The notes: a model not told the origin generated them from the sequence alone. 23,899 nt of DNA from CAYWXK01 sp964462515 (GCA_964462515.1 CAYWXK010000052.1:1-23899); one strand, 5' to 3'; counted from the stretch's first letter, positions 7,268 through 15,400 are shown. Made by a program: numbers and translations.

Positions 7268-10200
7268 ATGACTACAAACACACACTTAATCAGGTCCGCG
7301 TTGCCGGTGCTGGTTGTATTACTTTCAGTCTGGCCGGGGCCTTTGCAGTTGATTCCACTTGCCTGTGGCCAAGACCCCGAACCAAACTCCATAACTGACG
7401 GCCTGGTTGGCTACTGGGCATTCGAGGATGGTGCCGGCTATTTCGCCAGCGACAGGTCCGGTCATGGCAACCATGGCATTCTCAGTTCCCCCAGCATCCC
7501 CCTCTGGCAGCCTACCGGCGGCAGAGTAAATGGCGCACTCCTATTCGACGGCAACGGCGGCTACGTGACCTGTGGAAACAGTCAGGACTTCGACCTTGTC
7601 AAGGGGTTAACGGTCACTGCCTGGATAAGAGTCAACGCCTTCAATAAAGACTGGCAGGCCATCGTAACCAAAGGCGACTCCGCCTGGCGGCTTCACAGAT
7701 ACTCCAACACAAACTTTATTGACTTCGCCTGCAACGGCCTTGTGGGCGGTAATATGGAATGGGGAAGCACTGTCTGGGGCAGCACATCCGTCAATGATGG
7801 TCAATGGCACCACGTCGCCGGAGTATATGACTATCCCGCATCAAGGGTCTACCTCTACGTGGATGGCTATTTGGATGGCCCCAACTCTGTCAGAGTCGGC
7901 TCTGGAGGCATAGCCACCAACACCTTCGATGTTTATATTGGTGAAAACGCAGAAAGGAGAGGGCGTCTCTGGAACGGCCTGATAGATGATGTCCGCATTT
8001 ATCCTGTTCCTCTGACAGCTTCTCAAATCCTTTCACTGGCAAACCTCAAACCGCCAGCGGTAAGTATGGTCGCACACTGGAAACTGGACGAGTCTGGCGG
8101 CACTACCGCCAACGATAGTTCGGGTAACTCACATCCCGGCACACTTCAGATGGGCACCAGCCCGACCTGGGAGGCCGGCAAAATAGACGGTTCTCTCTTT
8201 TTTCACGGCTCCCCCGACCACGTAAATTGCGGTAATAATCCCATCTTCAACATCACAGACCATCTCACCATCGCCGCCTGGGTAAATATCACCGGTCCCC
8301 CGGCTGACTGGACCGGAATCGTAACCAAAGGCGATGACGCCTGGAGGCTTTCCACTGTTTCTAACCAGAGAATATTTCACTTCGCTGTTACCGGTGCACC
8401 AAATTATTGGTCCATCAATGGAACTACAGAAGCAGGCTTGGAGGAATGGCACCACGTTTGTGGAACCTACGATGGCAATTTTATCCGTTTATATGTAGAC
8501 GGCGTCGAGGAGCCGGCAAGCCCCATTGCCTACACCGGCAGCGTAAGCGTAAGTCCACACGATGTCTGGCTCAGCGGAAACTCCGATAGACAAGGACGCG
8601 AGTTCATGGGGCTGCTCGATGAGCTGGCCGTGTGGAATAGGGCCTTATACCCATATGAAGTAGAATGGCTATTTAACGATGGTCTCGGCAATCCCGTCTG
8701 GCAACCAACGGGTCTGTATGTCGATGATAATGCACCTGGTGACCCAGGGCCGGGTAATCCCGATATTAGCGACCCACTTGAGGACGGAAGTCAGGAACAC
8801 CCGTTTGATGCGATTCAGGAGGCAATCGATGTGGCTGTGGACTGGAACACGGTCGTTGTATTAGATGGAACTTATACTGGTACCGGCAATCATGATATTG
8901 ACTTTTGGGGAATGGCCATCACGGTCTGTAGTCGCAATGGGCCGGTAAATTGCATCGTTGATTGTCAGGGAGGAGAACAGCTGTGCCGGGGATTTATTTT
9001 CCAAAATGGAGAAGGTGCAGATTCCATTCTGGATGGCTTTACCATTATCAACGGCTATGAGACCTATGAAAATGTCGGTGGAGGAATACTCTGTTATTCA
9101 AGCAGCCCCACAATAAACAACTGCATTATCAGGAACAATATGGGTGATATGGGTGGGGGGATATACTGTGAAAATAACAGCAACCTGACGATAAGTAATT
9201 GCACAATCAGCAACAACATAACATCGTGGTGGGGAGCCGGGGGGGGTATATACTGCGGCTGGAACAGCGGCCCGACAATTATTGATTGCACTATCAACAA
9301 CAACATCTCTGATGGCCTCTGGATATACAGCTATGCTTTTGTTGAAGGTACCACATCGTTCGCCTCTAATAACCTAACCGGCAACGGCACGCTGATGATA
9401 GAGCCCAACGCCATCTTGGATGTTAGAGACTGCAATGTTAGCTTCAACGTAATAGGAAACGGAACAATATTAGTCCCTCACGGCAAACACATAACTTTTG
9501 AGAACAACGCAATTATCAACCTCGGCGACCCCAATGACCCGACCAAAAACGGAACGTTCCAGTGTAACGGCCTGCTGCGAGTAAAAGATAACGCACAGGT
9601 GACACGCACAAACCTCAACGTAGCCCGCGCCAGTTTCGAGGACACTTGCCTAATTTCCAACAACATAATAACTACATCGGCCATTGCCCCCTGCGGACAA
9701 ATAATGGTTAAAGACACCGCCTCAATCACCAGCAACGATATTTACGCTAACGGCGACCGCTATCTCGACCTAAACCCATCGACATTCGCAGGCACAATCA
9801 CGGATAACCGCATATTCGTTACGATTACGGAAGGCACAAACAAGACGCTACCAGCCCTATTTGAGCTTCGCGGCGTACCGGACCTTGCGGGTGGTGTCTC
9901 CTGCGACCCCAATAATCCATTTTTCTGCCAGGCAAAAAATATCCCCGGCTTTGGCCTCAACTCGTGGACAATTGAAACACTGGAACTTGTTGAGGGTGCA
10001 AAACTCACCCTGACCAACCGTATCGACTTCCAGCCTCCTTATGATGAGGGCGGCGAATATGAAGTCCTTTATGTCAAGCACCTTATCCTCGGTCCGAATT
10101 CCGTCCTCGACACCGCTTACAATCGACTATATTACGGAACTCTCGAAAGACATTCCACCGCTAAGGTTAAAAATACCAGCCTGCAGGGTTTCTCTCTGGG

Positions 10201-12409
10201 CAAAATTGACTTTGATGACGAGCAAAAGTTCGCTACCTGTATTGTGCACAATAACTTTATTGACATCGACCCCGCCCCGCCGGACACCACGCGAATTCAC
10301 GTCGAGCGCATTGAGGGACTCTCACCCGACCGCACCGGTATGATGTGGATGAGAAATCTTAGAGATATCGACCCGGAATCCCCGACCTACGGAAAGATAA
10401 TCAGCACCCGCGCAAAGGCCCTCTTCGCAAAGTGCACCGAAGAGAAAATTACAATCAGGTTCGAGTATCTTTTCAACACCTTCGAACCAGGTGCCGAATT
10501 AGTAGTCTATCTTTCAGACGTGCCGGACCTTCTGGCTTATGATGACCCAATGCGAGACTATCATTATATTGAAGTGGCCCGCATTCCGGCTCCGCCCCCA
10601 GGCCGGCCCGGCTCAGCAGGCAGCGGCCGCTTCGCCGTCTTTGAAAAAACCGTCTTCACTGAAGAACTGAACCTCCGCGAAGGCACCTGTATCGAAGTAG
10701 AACTAATCGAACCCGAATCGCAGGGCATCCGTCTTTTCTCACTGGGCTGCGCTGGGCTTCGCCCCAGCGAGAGCATCGATACAGGCCTGGAATCATCGCC
10801 TCCGCCCGGCGCTTCGGCTTTCCTCGACAGTTGGAGCGCTGAAGTCCACTGTCCCGGCATCTGCCTCGATTTAAGCGGAGACACCGTCGTCAATGAAGTT
10901 GACTTTGTAACGGTTATATGTGCCTGCGGCTCTGCCTCCGAACTACTTCCCGACGGCAGCGGCGATTTTGTATGTTTTGAGGGTCCCTTCGGCAGCGATG
11001 GCTACATAGACTCCTCCGATATGTCCGGCTGGGACTGGGTACTCTGCTCCGATGGCCGAAAAAACCTCTGCGACGGCATCCCTCTCAGTGAAGGTATGGA
11101 GACAACAAGCATCGAAGCCGATAACCTCGCCGACTTTGGCAGTCAACCAATGCTTCTGGCAAACCCCAGCGACCTCAACGACCTGCTCATACTCGGAAAA
11201 AAAGGCACAAAAAGCGCCTCTAACAAACGAAAAGACCGTCTTTATGTCTTTGATAGCACCGCCCAATATATTAAATACCTCTCGGCTGCATCAGAGAACT
11301 GCACCGCCAGAATAGTGCAAGACCCCAACGGCCAAATCTATCAGATTAACTACGAAGCGGGTGTGCGAAAGCTCGACCCACCGTCTCATACGGTAATTAT
11401 ACCTCCAGGCCAGCCTACCTACGCCGGCGAACCACGCTACAACAAATCCGCTACGGTTTATGTCGGCATTAAAGGCGAAGGCGAAGATGCCGTTGGCCGA
11501 CCCATCCTCGACGCTGCCTTCGATGCCAATGGCTATATCTATGTCGTCCCCGTAGTCGTCAACCCTGATGGCAACGAGCCTTACGCAGCAGCAGCCAAAT
11601 TACAGGTGATTTCCGGCAGCCCGCCTTATAAGGTAGTCAAAATTTATGACGACCCGCCACCACCATCCGACAACCAGTATCGCAACAATCTGCGTGAAAT
11701 AGAAATCGATAGCGCCGGCAACATCTACGTATTCAACGCACACGCCCTTAACGAAAGCGACATCCTCTGGCGATACTATACAAACGGAACCAAGGAACGC
11801 GTTGACCTCGCCGACCCCGACATTAACCTGCCTGACCCCATCGCAATGTATATGTCCAATGGCACAGATATGTTATATATTGGCTCTGCTCAGTATAATC
11901 CCGATGACAGCAACGATTCTATCATACTCGGCTTTTCCACCAAAACCAGCTTGACACTTACACGCACCATTACAATTCAGGATATGCACCACGTTACTGG
12001 CATCACCGAGGACCCCGACAGCGGCTCGCTCTGGGTCGTTGGCTTCAATATGGATGACATTCCAGAATATCCCGACCCCTACCAGGCGCCCTTCTACTAC
12101 CCGGTACTGGCAAAGGTGCCTCTGGGCACTAATAACGTCCAGGCACAGACGCTCTCCGGCTTACACGACCTGGCAATGCCGCTCTCAATCCTCTGGACCA
12201 AAACCACAAACTGCGGCGGAGCCGACCTCAACGGCAGCAATCGTGTCAACTTTGACGATTTTGCCCTCCTTAGCCGCCGGTGGCGCAACACAAATTGCGC
12301 ACCGCCAAGCTGGTGCTATGGAGCCGACCTCAATAAAAGTAAGACTGTCGAGCTGAGAGACCTTGCCATTTTAGCCGAGAATTGGCTGCAAACTGACTGC
12401 CAAAACTAA
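7268..12409 (+). CDS. Giant exported protein: two LamG domains, beta-helix, propeller-like region, dockerin-like C-terminus
   Basis: About 1,713 residues. I prefer the ATG at 7268 (AAGGACAGGG upstream, then signal peptide TNTHLIRSALPVLVVLLSVW) over the in-frame ATG at 7250. Counted from 7250: LamG 1 about 47-266 (GLVGYWAFEDG, WHHVAGVYD, LIDDVRIY); LamG 2 about 273-474 (VAHWKLDESGG, WHHVCGTYDG); a right-handed beta-helix about 487-850 (YVDDNAPGDPG, then repeats such as PTINNCIIRNN and LTISNCTISNN); a Ca-binding dockerin-like module about 1204-1274 (LDLSGDTVVNEVDF); a region resembling NHL/SBBP propeller strands about 1281-1650; and two terminal dockerin-like motifs (DLNGSNRVNFDDFALLSRRW, DLNKSKTVELRDLAILAENW). 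LamG and beta-helix domains suggest carbohydrate or surface binding. It is probably secreted. No catalytic residues are assigned, so the function is unknown. Confidence 0.9.
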   Translation: MTTNTHLIRSALPVLVVLLSVWPGPLQLIPLACGQDPEPNSITDGLVGYWAFEDGAGYFASDRSGHGNHGILSSPSIPLWQPTGGRVNGALLFDGNGGYVTCGNSQDFDLVKGLTVTAWIRVNAFNKDWQAIVTKGDSAWRLHRYSNTNFIDFACNGLVGGNMEWGSTVWGSTSVNDGQWHHVAGVYDYPASRVYLYVDGYLDGPNSVRVGSGGIATNTFDVYIGENAERRGRLWNGLIDDVRIYPVPLTASQILSLANLKPPAVSMVAHWKLDESGGTTANDSSGNSHPGTLQMGTSPTWEAGKIDGSLFFHGSPDHVNCGNNPIFNITDHLTIAAWVNITGPPADWTGIVTKGDDAWRLSTVSNQRIFHFAVTGAPNYWSINGTTEAGLEEWHHVCGTYDGNFIRLYVDGVEEPASPIAYTGSVSVSPHDVWLSGNSDRQGREFMGLLDELAVWNRALYPYEVEWLFNDGLGNPVWQPTGLYVDDNAPGDPGPGNPDISDPLEDGSQEHPFDAIQEAIDVAVDWNTVVVLDGTYTGTGNHDIDFWGMAITVCSRNGPVNCIVDCQGGEQLCRGFIFQNGEGADSILDGFTIINGYETYENVGGGILCYSSSPTINNCIIRNNMGDMGGGIYCENNSNLTISNCTISNNITSWWGAGGGIYCGWNSGPTIIDCTINNNISDGLWIYSYAFVEGTTSFASNNLTGNGTLMIEPNAILDVRDCNVSFNVIGNGTILVPHGKHITFENNAIINLGDPNDPTKNGTFQCNGLLRVKDNAQVTRTNLNVARASFEDTCLISNNIITTSAIAPCGQIMVKDTASITSNDIYANGDRYLDLNPSTFAGTITDNRIFVTITEGTNKTLPALFELRGVPDLAGGVSCDPNNPFFCQAKNIPGFGLNSWTIETLELVEGAKLTLTNRIDFQPPYDEGGEYEVLYVKHLILGPNSVLDTAYNRLYYGTLERHSTAKVKNTSLQGFSLGKIDFDDEQKFATCIVHNNFIDIDPAPPDTTRIHVERIEGLSPDRTGMMWMRNLRDIDPESPTYGKIISTRAKALFAKCTEEKITIRFEYLFNTFEPGAELVVYLSDVPDLLAYDDPMRDYHYIEVARIPAPPPGRPGSAGSGRFAVFEKTVFTEELNLREGTCIEVELIEPESQGIRLFSLGCAGLRPSESIDTGLESSPPPGASAFLDSWSAEVHCPGICLDLSGDTVVNEVDFVTVICACGSASELLPDGSGDFVCFEGPFGSDGYIDSSDMSGWDWVLCSDGRKNLCDGIPLSEGMETTSIEADNLADFGSQPMLLANPSDLNDLLILGKKGTKSASNKRKDRLYVFDSTAQYIKYLSAASENCTARIVQDPNGQIYQINYEAGVRKLDPPSHTVIIPPGQPTYAGEPRYNKSATVYVGIKGEGEDAVGRPILDAAFDANGYIYVVPVVVNPDGNEPYAAAAKLQVISGSPPYKVVKIYDDPPPPSDNQYRNNLREIEIDSAGNIYVFNAHALNESDILWRYYTNGTKERVDLADPDINLPDPIAMYMSNGTDMLYIGSAQYNPDDSNDSIILGFSTKTSLTLTRTITIQDMHHVTGITEDPDSGSLWVVGFNMDDIPEYPDPYQAPFYYPVLAKVPLGTNNVQAQTLSGLHDLAMPLSILWTKTTNCGGADLNGSNRVNFDDFALLSRRWRNTNCAPPSWCYGADLNKSKTVELRDLAILAENWLQTDCQN

Positions 12410-12438
12410 GGGAAACATAGATTACGATTATAGTAACA

Positions 12439-12489
12439 ATTTAACCAGTTAGGCCAATTAACCAATTAACCAGTTAACCGATTAACTAA
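12439..12489. repeat. Degenerate short-period tandem repeat (ATTAACCA-like)
   Basis: The stretch reads as repeated variants of AATTAACCA, AACCAGTTA and CGATTAACTAA, with a period of about 8-12 bases and many substitutions. Confidence 0.6.
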
Positions 12490-12538
12490 TCCGCATTTCT
12501 CACGAACCGCAGACGCCGTCCCGCTTGCCCTGCGACTT

Positions 12539-12625
12539 GTCCGGCGTAGCTTGCTCGTCCGCCATAGCTTCAGCGACGGCGGAAGCGAAGTCGGACCTGT
12601 CCGCCGTAGATTTATCGAAGGCGGA
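12539..12625. repeat. Array of hairpin repeat modules (TCCGCC...GGCGGA)
   Basis: Two 26-base modules, at 12558-12583 and 12600-12625, each begin TCCGCC and end GGCGGA and share 21 of 26 bases by my count. A degenerate half module (TCCGGCGTAGCTT) starts at 12539. An outer CGACTT (12533-12538) pairs with AAGTCG (12588-12593). A related hairpin sits inside the next coding sequence at 12988-13016. Confidence 0.7.
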
Positions 12626-12703
12626 AGCATCCAGTATCCACTCACCACTCACCATTTAGCCAATAACCAGTAACAATCTCACGAGAATCGAGCTAATTTT
12701 TTG

Positions 12704-12732
12704 TTGACTTTTGTTTGAAAATATGTTAAAAT
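12704..12732 (+). promoter_or_regulatory. Sigma-70-type promoter for the 223-residue hypothetical gene
   Basis: TTGACT (12704-12709), a 17-base spacer, and TAAAAT (12727-12732). Transcription would begin near 12740 and give a leader of about 130 nt. Confidence 0.6.
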
Positions 12733-12867
12733 TCCCGCCAGTTTGGCAGTAGGCAAACGGCAAATCGCCCAGTAGGGCAAGGTTTCAGGTCCAGCAGGCC
12801 CAGTCAAATAATCATTAATAACTATCAACGAGCTATCGACTAACGACTATCGACTGGAGACTAAATT

Positions 12868-13539
12868 ATGGCTACCGAAGCCCAAATCCTCGCCAACCGT
12901 CGTAACGCCCAAAAATCAACCGGCCCACGCACTCAGGAGGGTAGGGCCATCGTCTCACAAAACGCGGCCAAACATGGCCTTACTTCGCCCGCCGTAGCGG
13001 GCTACGCGAAAGCGGGACTTACGGCCGGTCAGGACATTATCAGCTCAGAAAGCCAGGCTGATTTTGAATTCTACCGCGACCGGATGCTCGCCGAGCTGGC
13101 CCCAGCCGGCCCAATGGAATCTACGTTAGCCGAGCGCATTGTCAGTCTCTCCTGGCGGCTCAAACGCGCCATTCGCATCCAGAACCAGGCCATCGATGCG
13201 TTTAACGCAGATAAAACCTCCAGCCCATTAGCTAAGCTTGCCCAATCGCTGTTTTTCAAAGGCCCAGTCCCGCCGCAGGGCGGCCCGTCCACCTCGGACG
13301 CTGCTCTTGCCCTTGGCCGATTGGCTATAAAGGACTTCTCGTATGCAAGGGTGCTCGAGCGTCTGTTGATGTTCGAACGCCGAATCGAGCACAGTCTTTA
13401 CAAAACTTTATTCGAGCTTCAAAGACTCCAGCTAATGCGAAAGCTGGACCCGCTCAGGGCCGCCGATGAAGAACTCGTCACGGCGGAGAGTGCCGTAGCC
13501 GGAACCGACTATGGAGCAATCCTCGCCAGGAAATTATGA
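12868..13539 (+). CDS. Conserved hypothetical protein (NAQKSTGPRT...GR...NAAKHGL family)
   Basis: 223 residues; GGAG lies 9 bases before the ATG. The N-terminus (ILANRRNAQKSTGPRTQEG, then SQNAAKHGLT) is the signature of a widespread but uncharacterised family in Planctomycetota and Acidobacteriota. It resembles basic nucleic-acid-binding heads, but that is only an impression. The rest is helical (FYRDRMLAELAPAGPMESTL, SLSWRLKRAIRIQNQAI, LERLLMFERRIEHSLYKTLF). Residues 41-50 (PAVAGYAKAG) are encoded by a GC-rich hairpin (12988-13016) related to the intergenic repeats just upstream, so this part may be an in-frame repeat insertion. A second GC-rich palindromic patch (CCCGCCGCAGGGCGG, near 13269-13283) encodes VPPQGG. 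No function can be assigned. Confidence 0.8.
   Translation: MATEAQILANRRNAQKSTGPRTQEGRAIVSQNAAKHGLTSPAVAGYAKAGLTAGQDIISSESQADFEFYRDRMLAELAPAGPMESTLAERIVSLSWRLKRAIRIQNQAIDAFNADKTSSPLAKLAQSLFFKGPVPPQGGPSTSDAALALGRLAIKDFSYARVLERLLMFERRIEHSLYKTLFELQRLQLMRKLDPLRAADEELVTAESAVAGTDYGAILARKL
12988..13016. repeat. Hairpin repeat inside a coding sequence
   Basis: CCCGC (12988-12992) pairs with GCGGG (13012-13016), and GTAGC-GG-GCTAC pairs inside. The CCGCCGTAGC core matches the modules at 12539-12625. It lies in frame and is translated as part of residues 41-50 of the hypothetical protein. Confidence 0.55.
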
Positions 13540-13835
13540 CCTGAGAATCCTATGCAGCTTTAGCCCCACCAAAAACCTAACTTTTTCCCGAAAAATACGT
13601 GACAAACAGACTAAAATGTGATACGGTAAAACTCACGGATGCCGAAAGAGTTGGTTTTGACGCATCTGTTTGCAGATACCTATGCAAGATAAGTAAGGAA
13701 CTCAATGAAGAGGAGAAATGAGTATGGTGTCCCCAGATTTCTAAGAGGAAAAATGTAACGGACACCTTTATTTCCCTTGGCGAAACGTTAACTGAAATTG
13801 CCCTTATCAATTTTTATTCGAAAGGAGTCAAATAT
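13540..13835. other. Intergenic region with a short orphan reading frame and inverted GGTGTCC motifs
   Basis: 296 bp. A 40-codon frame runs from GTG 13599 to TGA 13719-13721 (TNRLKCDTVKLTDAERVGFD near its start). It looks protein-like but has no clear ribosome site and may be a remnant. GGTGTCC (13726-13732) and GGACACC (13760-13766) form a 7-bp inverted repeat. The next gene has AAAGGAG at 13821-13827. Confidence 0.45.
13759..13770 (-). repeat. CGGACACCTTTA motif, left copy of an inverted pair
   Basis: The reverse complement TAAAGGTGTCCG recurs at 15084-15095, so the two copies bracket the propeller gene in opposite orientation. I associate GGTGTCCGGTAC-type strings with REP/RAYT-like elements, but no transposase is here. 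Confidence 0.5.
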
Positions 13836-15000
13836 ATGGATAAAGTACGATCTATTCTGGTCCTGTTCTTACTTTCACTGATGCACGCATGCGTTGCTCA
13901 TGCTCAATGGGTTCAAACAAACGGTCCCTACGGTGGTACGATAATTAGTTTTGCCGTGAGTGGCACGAATCTCTTTGCAGGTACTTATGGCGGCGTCTTT
14001 CTCTCGACCAACAACGGCACAAGCTGGACTGCGGTCAATAACGGCTTGACGAAAACTAATGTCCGTGCCCTTGCGGTGAGCGGTACGAATCTCTTTGCAG
14101 GGACTGAAGGCGGTGTTTTTCTCTCGACCAACAACGGCACAAGCTGGACTGCGGTCAATAACGGCTTGACGANNNNNNNNNNNNNNNNNNNNNNNNNNNN
14201 NNNNNNNNNNNNNNNNNNNNNNNNNNNNNNNNNNNNNNNNNNNNNNNNNNNNNNNNNNNNNNNNNNNNNNNNAAACTAATGTCAGTGCCCTTGCGGTGAG
14301 CGGCACGAATCTTTTTGCAGGGACTGCCGGCAGCGGCGTCTTTCTCTCGACCAACAACGGCACAAGCTGGACTGCGACCGGCTTGACAAACACTAATGTT
14401 AACCATAACGGACTTGCGGTGATCGGCACGAATCTCTTTGCCGGGACTTGTGGCGGCGGCATTTTTCGCTCGACCAACAACAGCACAAGCTGGACTGCGG
14501 TCAATGCCGGCTTGACGCACCTTCATGTTCACGCCCTTGCAGTTAGCCCCAACGGGTTAGGCGGCACGAATCTTTTTGCCGGGACTCTCGGCGGCGGCGT
14601 TTTTCTCTCCACCAACAATGGCACAAGCTGGACTGCGGTCAATAACGGCTTGAAGGACACTTCTGTCGGTGCCCTTGCGGTGAGCGGCACGAATCTCTTT
14701 GCAGGGACTTTCGGCGGCGGCGTTTTTCTCTCCACCAACAACGGCACAAGCTGGACTGCGGTCAATAACGGCTTGACGAACACTTCTGTCGGTGACCTTG
14801 CGGTGATCGGCACGAATCTCTTTGCAGGGACTTTCGGCGACGGCGTTTTTCTCTCGACCAACAATGGCACAAGCTGGACCGGGACTGGCTTGACCAACAG
14901 GGATGTCATTGCCCTTTCGGCCAGCAGCACGAATCTCTTTGCTGGGACTTTCGGCGACGGCGTTTGGAGGCGGCCTGCCGTTGTCAGAGATGATCACTGA
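13836..15000 (+). CDS. Exported repeat beta-propeller protein (40-residue repeats), interrupted by an assembly gap; C-terminal tail frameshifted
   Basis: AAAGGAG 8 bases before the ATG; signal peptide MDKVRSILVLFLLSLMHACVAHA. It then carries tandem blades of about 40 residues: (V)SGTNLFAGTxGGGVFLSTNN, GTSWTAVNNGLTxTxVxALA. I count eight visible repeats starting at 13956, 14076, 14296, 14419, 14542, 14680, 14803 and 14920. A run of 100 N (14173-14272) splits the gene. The frames on each side differ only because the N length is arbitrary: the flanks join as CTTGACGA|AAACTAATG, just as in the previous repeat, so a true gap of zero or whole 120-base units restores one frame. It ends VWRRPAVVRDDH, but a type IX secretion tail follows in another frame. 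Related proteins are typical of Ignavibacteria/Bacteroidota. Probably acquired laterally; function unknown. Confidence 0.8.
14173..14272. other. Assembly gap (100 N)
   Basis: Exactly 100 N inside the tandem-repeat gene. The sequences on both sides belong to adjacent positions of the 120-base repeat, so this is a scaffolding gap caused by the repeat, and its length is not informative. Confidence 0.98.
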
Positions 15001-15106
15001 AGTCAAAGATGTGAAAGGCGTAATGCCCAATATATTCTCTTTGCAGCAGAACTATCCAAATCCCTTTAATCCCAGGGAGGAATTAAAGGTGTCCGGTACT
15101 TTTTGA
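14978..15106 (+). pseudogene. Detached, truncated type IX secretion (Por) sorting tail of the propeller gene
   Basis: In the frame shifted from the propeller, the sequence reads LSEMITEVKDVKG, then FSLQQNYPNPFNP, the hallmark of T9SS type A C-terminal sorting domains. A 4-base surplus (CCTG at 14974-14977) or loss of one base near there separates it from the upstream frame. After NPFNP the tail stops being recognisable and ends at a TGA (15104-15106) right where the GGTGTCCGGTAC-type motif begins, so the usual remaining ~70 residues are missing. Two lesions, frameshift and truncation, suggest decay of a transferred gene. A sequencing error could explain the frameshift but not the truncation. 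Confidence 0.75.
15084..15095 (+). repeat. TAAAGGTGTCCG motif, right copy of an inverted pair
   Basis: Inverted 12-base match to 13759-13770. It is followed by GTACTTTTT and lies exactly where the sorting tail loses similarity. Confidence 0.5.
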
Positions 15107-15158
15107 GTTATGATAGGCAAGCAGGAACACAAGCTGACTGAGCGTAGGTAAGAGAGTA

Positions 15159-15236
15159 ATGAAAGAGATACCCTTAAGCAACGGCCTAACCGCAAAAGTC
15201 GATGACGAAGATTTGAAAGATGAGCCGCTGAATTAA
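15159..15236 (+). pseudogene. Fragment resembling the N-terminus of an HNH/AP2-type endonuclease
   Basis: ATG at 15159 with GGTAAGAG upstream; it reads MKEIPLSNGLTAKVDDED, then LKDEPLN and stop. The pattern (IPLxxG, then VDDEDF) is the usual beginning of small HNH or AP2-domain homing-type endonucleases, which continue for 100-200 residues. Here only 25 codons remain. I infer a remnant of a mobile gene. The match is short, so it may be chance. Confidence 0.4.
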
Positions 15237-15243
15237 GCTAATT

Positions 15244-15360
15244 ATGCAAAACAAACCCAATTTGCTAAATACCCAAATGAACGTAAACTCTATTTTAACA
15301 AAGGATTATGAACATATAACTATGAACAATGAACCAGAAAAACAAACCCAATCAAACCCA
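15244..15360 (+). repeat. Low-complexity dispersed-type repeat (translates as MQNKPNLLNTQMNVNS...)
   Basis: AAACAAACCCAAT-type words recur here (15250, about 15340 and 15350), and the whole stretch translates as MQNKPNLLNTQMNVNSILTK, then QTQSNPIKAKQ. From memory this kind of text recurs in intergenic DNA of Phycisphaerae genomes and is often called as spurious proteins. I therefore treat it as a repeat, not a gene. Confidence 0.45.
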
Positions 15361-15400
15361 ATCAAAGCCAAACAAACTCGCAGCGAAACGAGGATTCCAC

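Larger units (their letters stand above)
12410..12867. other. Repeat-rich intergenic region with promoter
   Basis: 458 bp with no convincing gene. In order: a degenerate tandem array of (ATTAACCA)-like words at 12439-12489; hairpin repeat modules at 12539-12625; a TTGACT-17-TAAAAT promoter at 12704-12732; a leader with GGCAGTAGG and CCCAGTAGGG; and a degenerate ACTATCGACT tandem at about 12820-12853 just before the next start codon. Confidence 0.65.

Noticed and set aside
12533..12625. Hairpin array as an integron attC or a rho-independent terminator of the LamG gene
   Set aside because: No integrase or attC core sites, no T-run, and a related copy lies inside a coding sequence.
13836..14279. 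A separate 147-residue gene ending just after the N gap
   Set aside because: The stop arises only because the N run has an arbitrary length; the repeat continues beyond it.
13875..14532. Long minus-strand frames opposite the propeller repeats
   Set aside because: They are antisense shadows of the tandem repeats and cross the N run; the plus strand has a signal peptide and a good ribosome site.
14296..15000. Tandem 120-base repeats as a CRISPR array
   Set aside because: Repeat units are coding, contiguous and without unique spacers of constant length.
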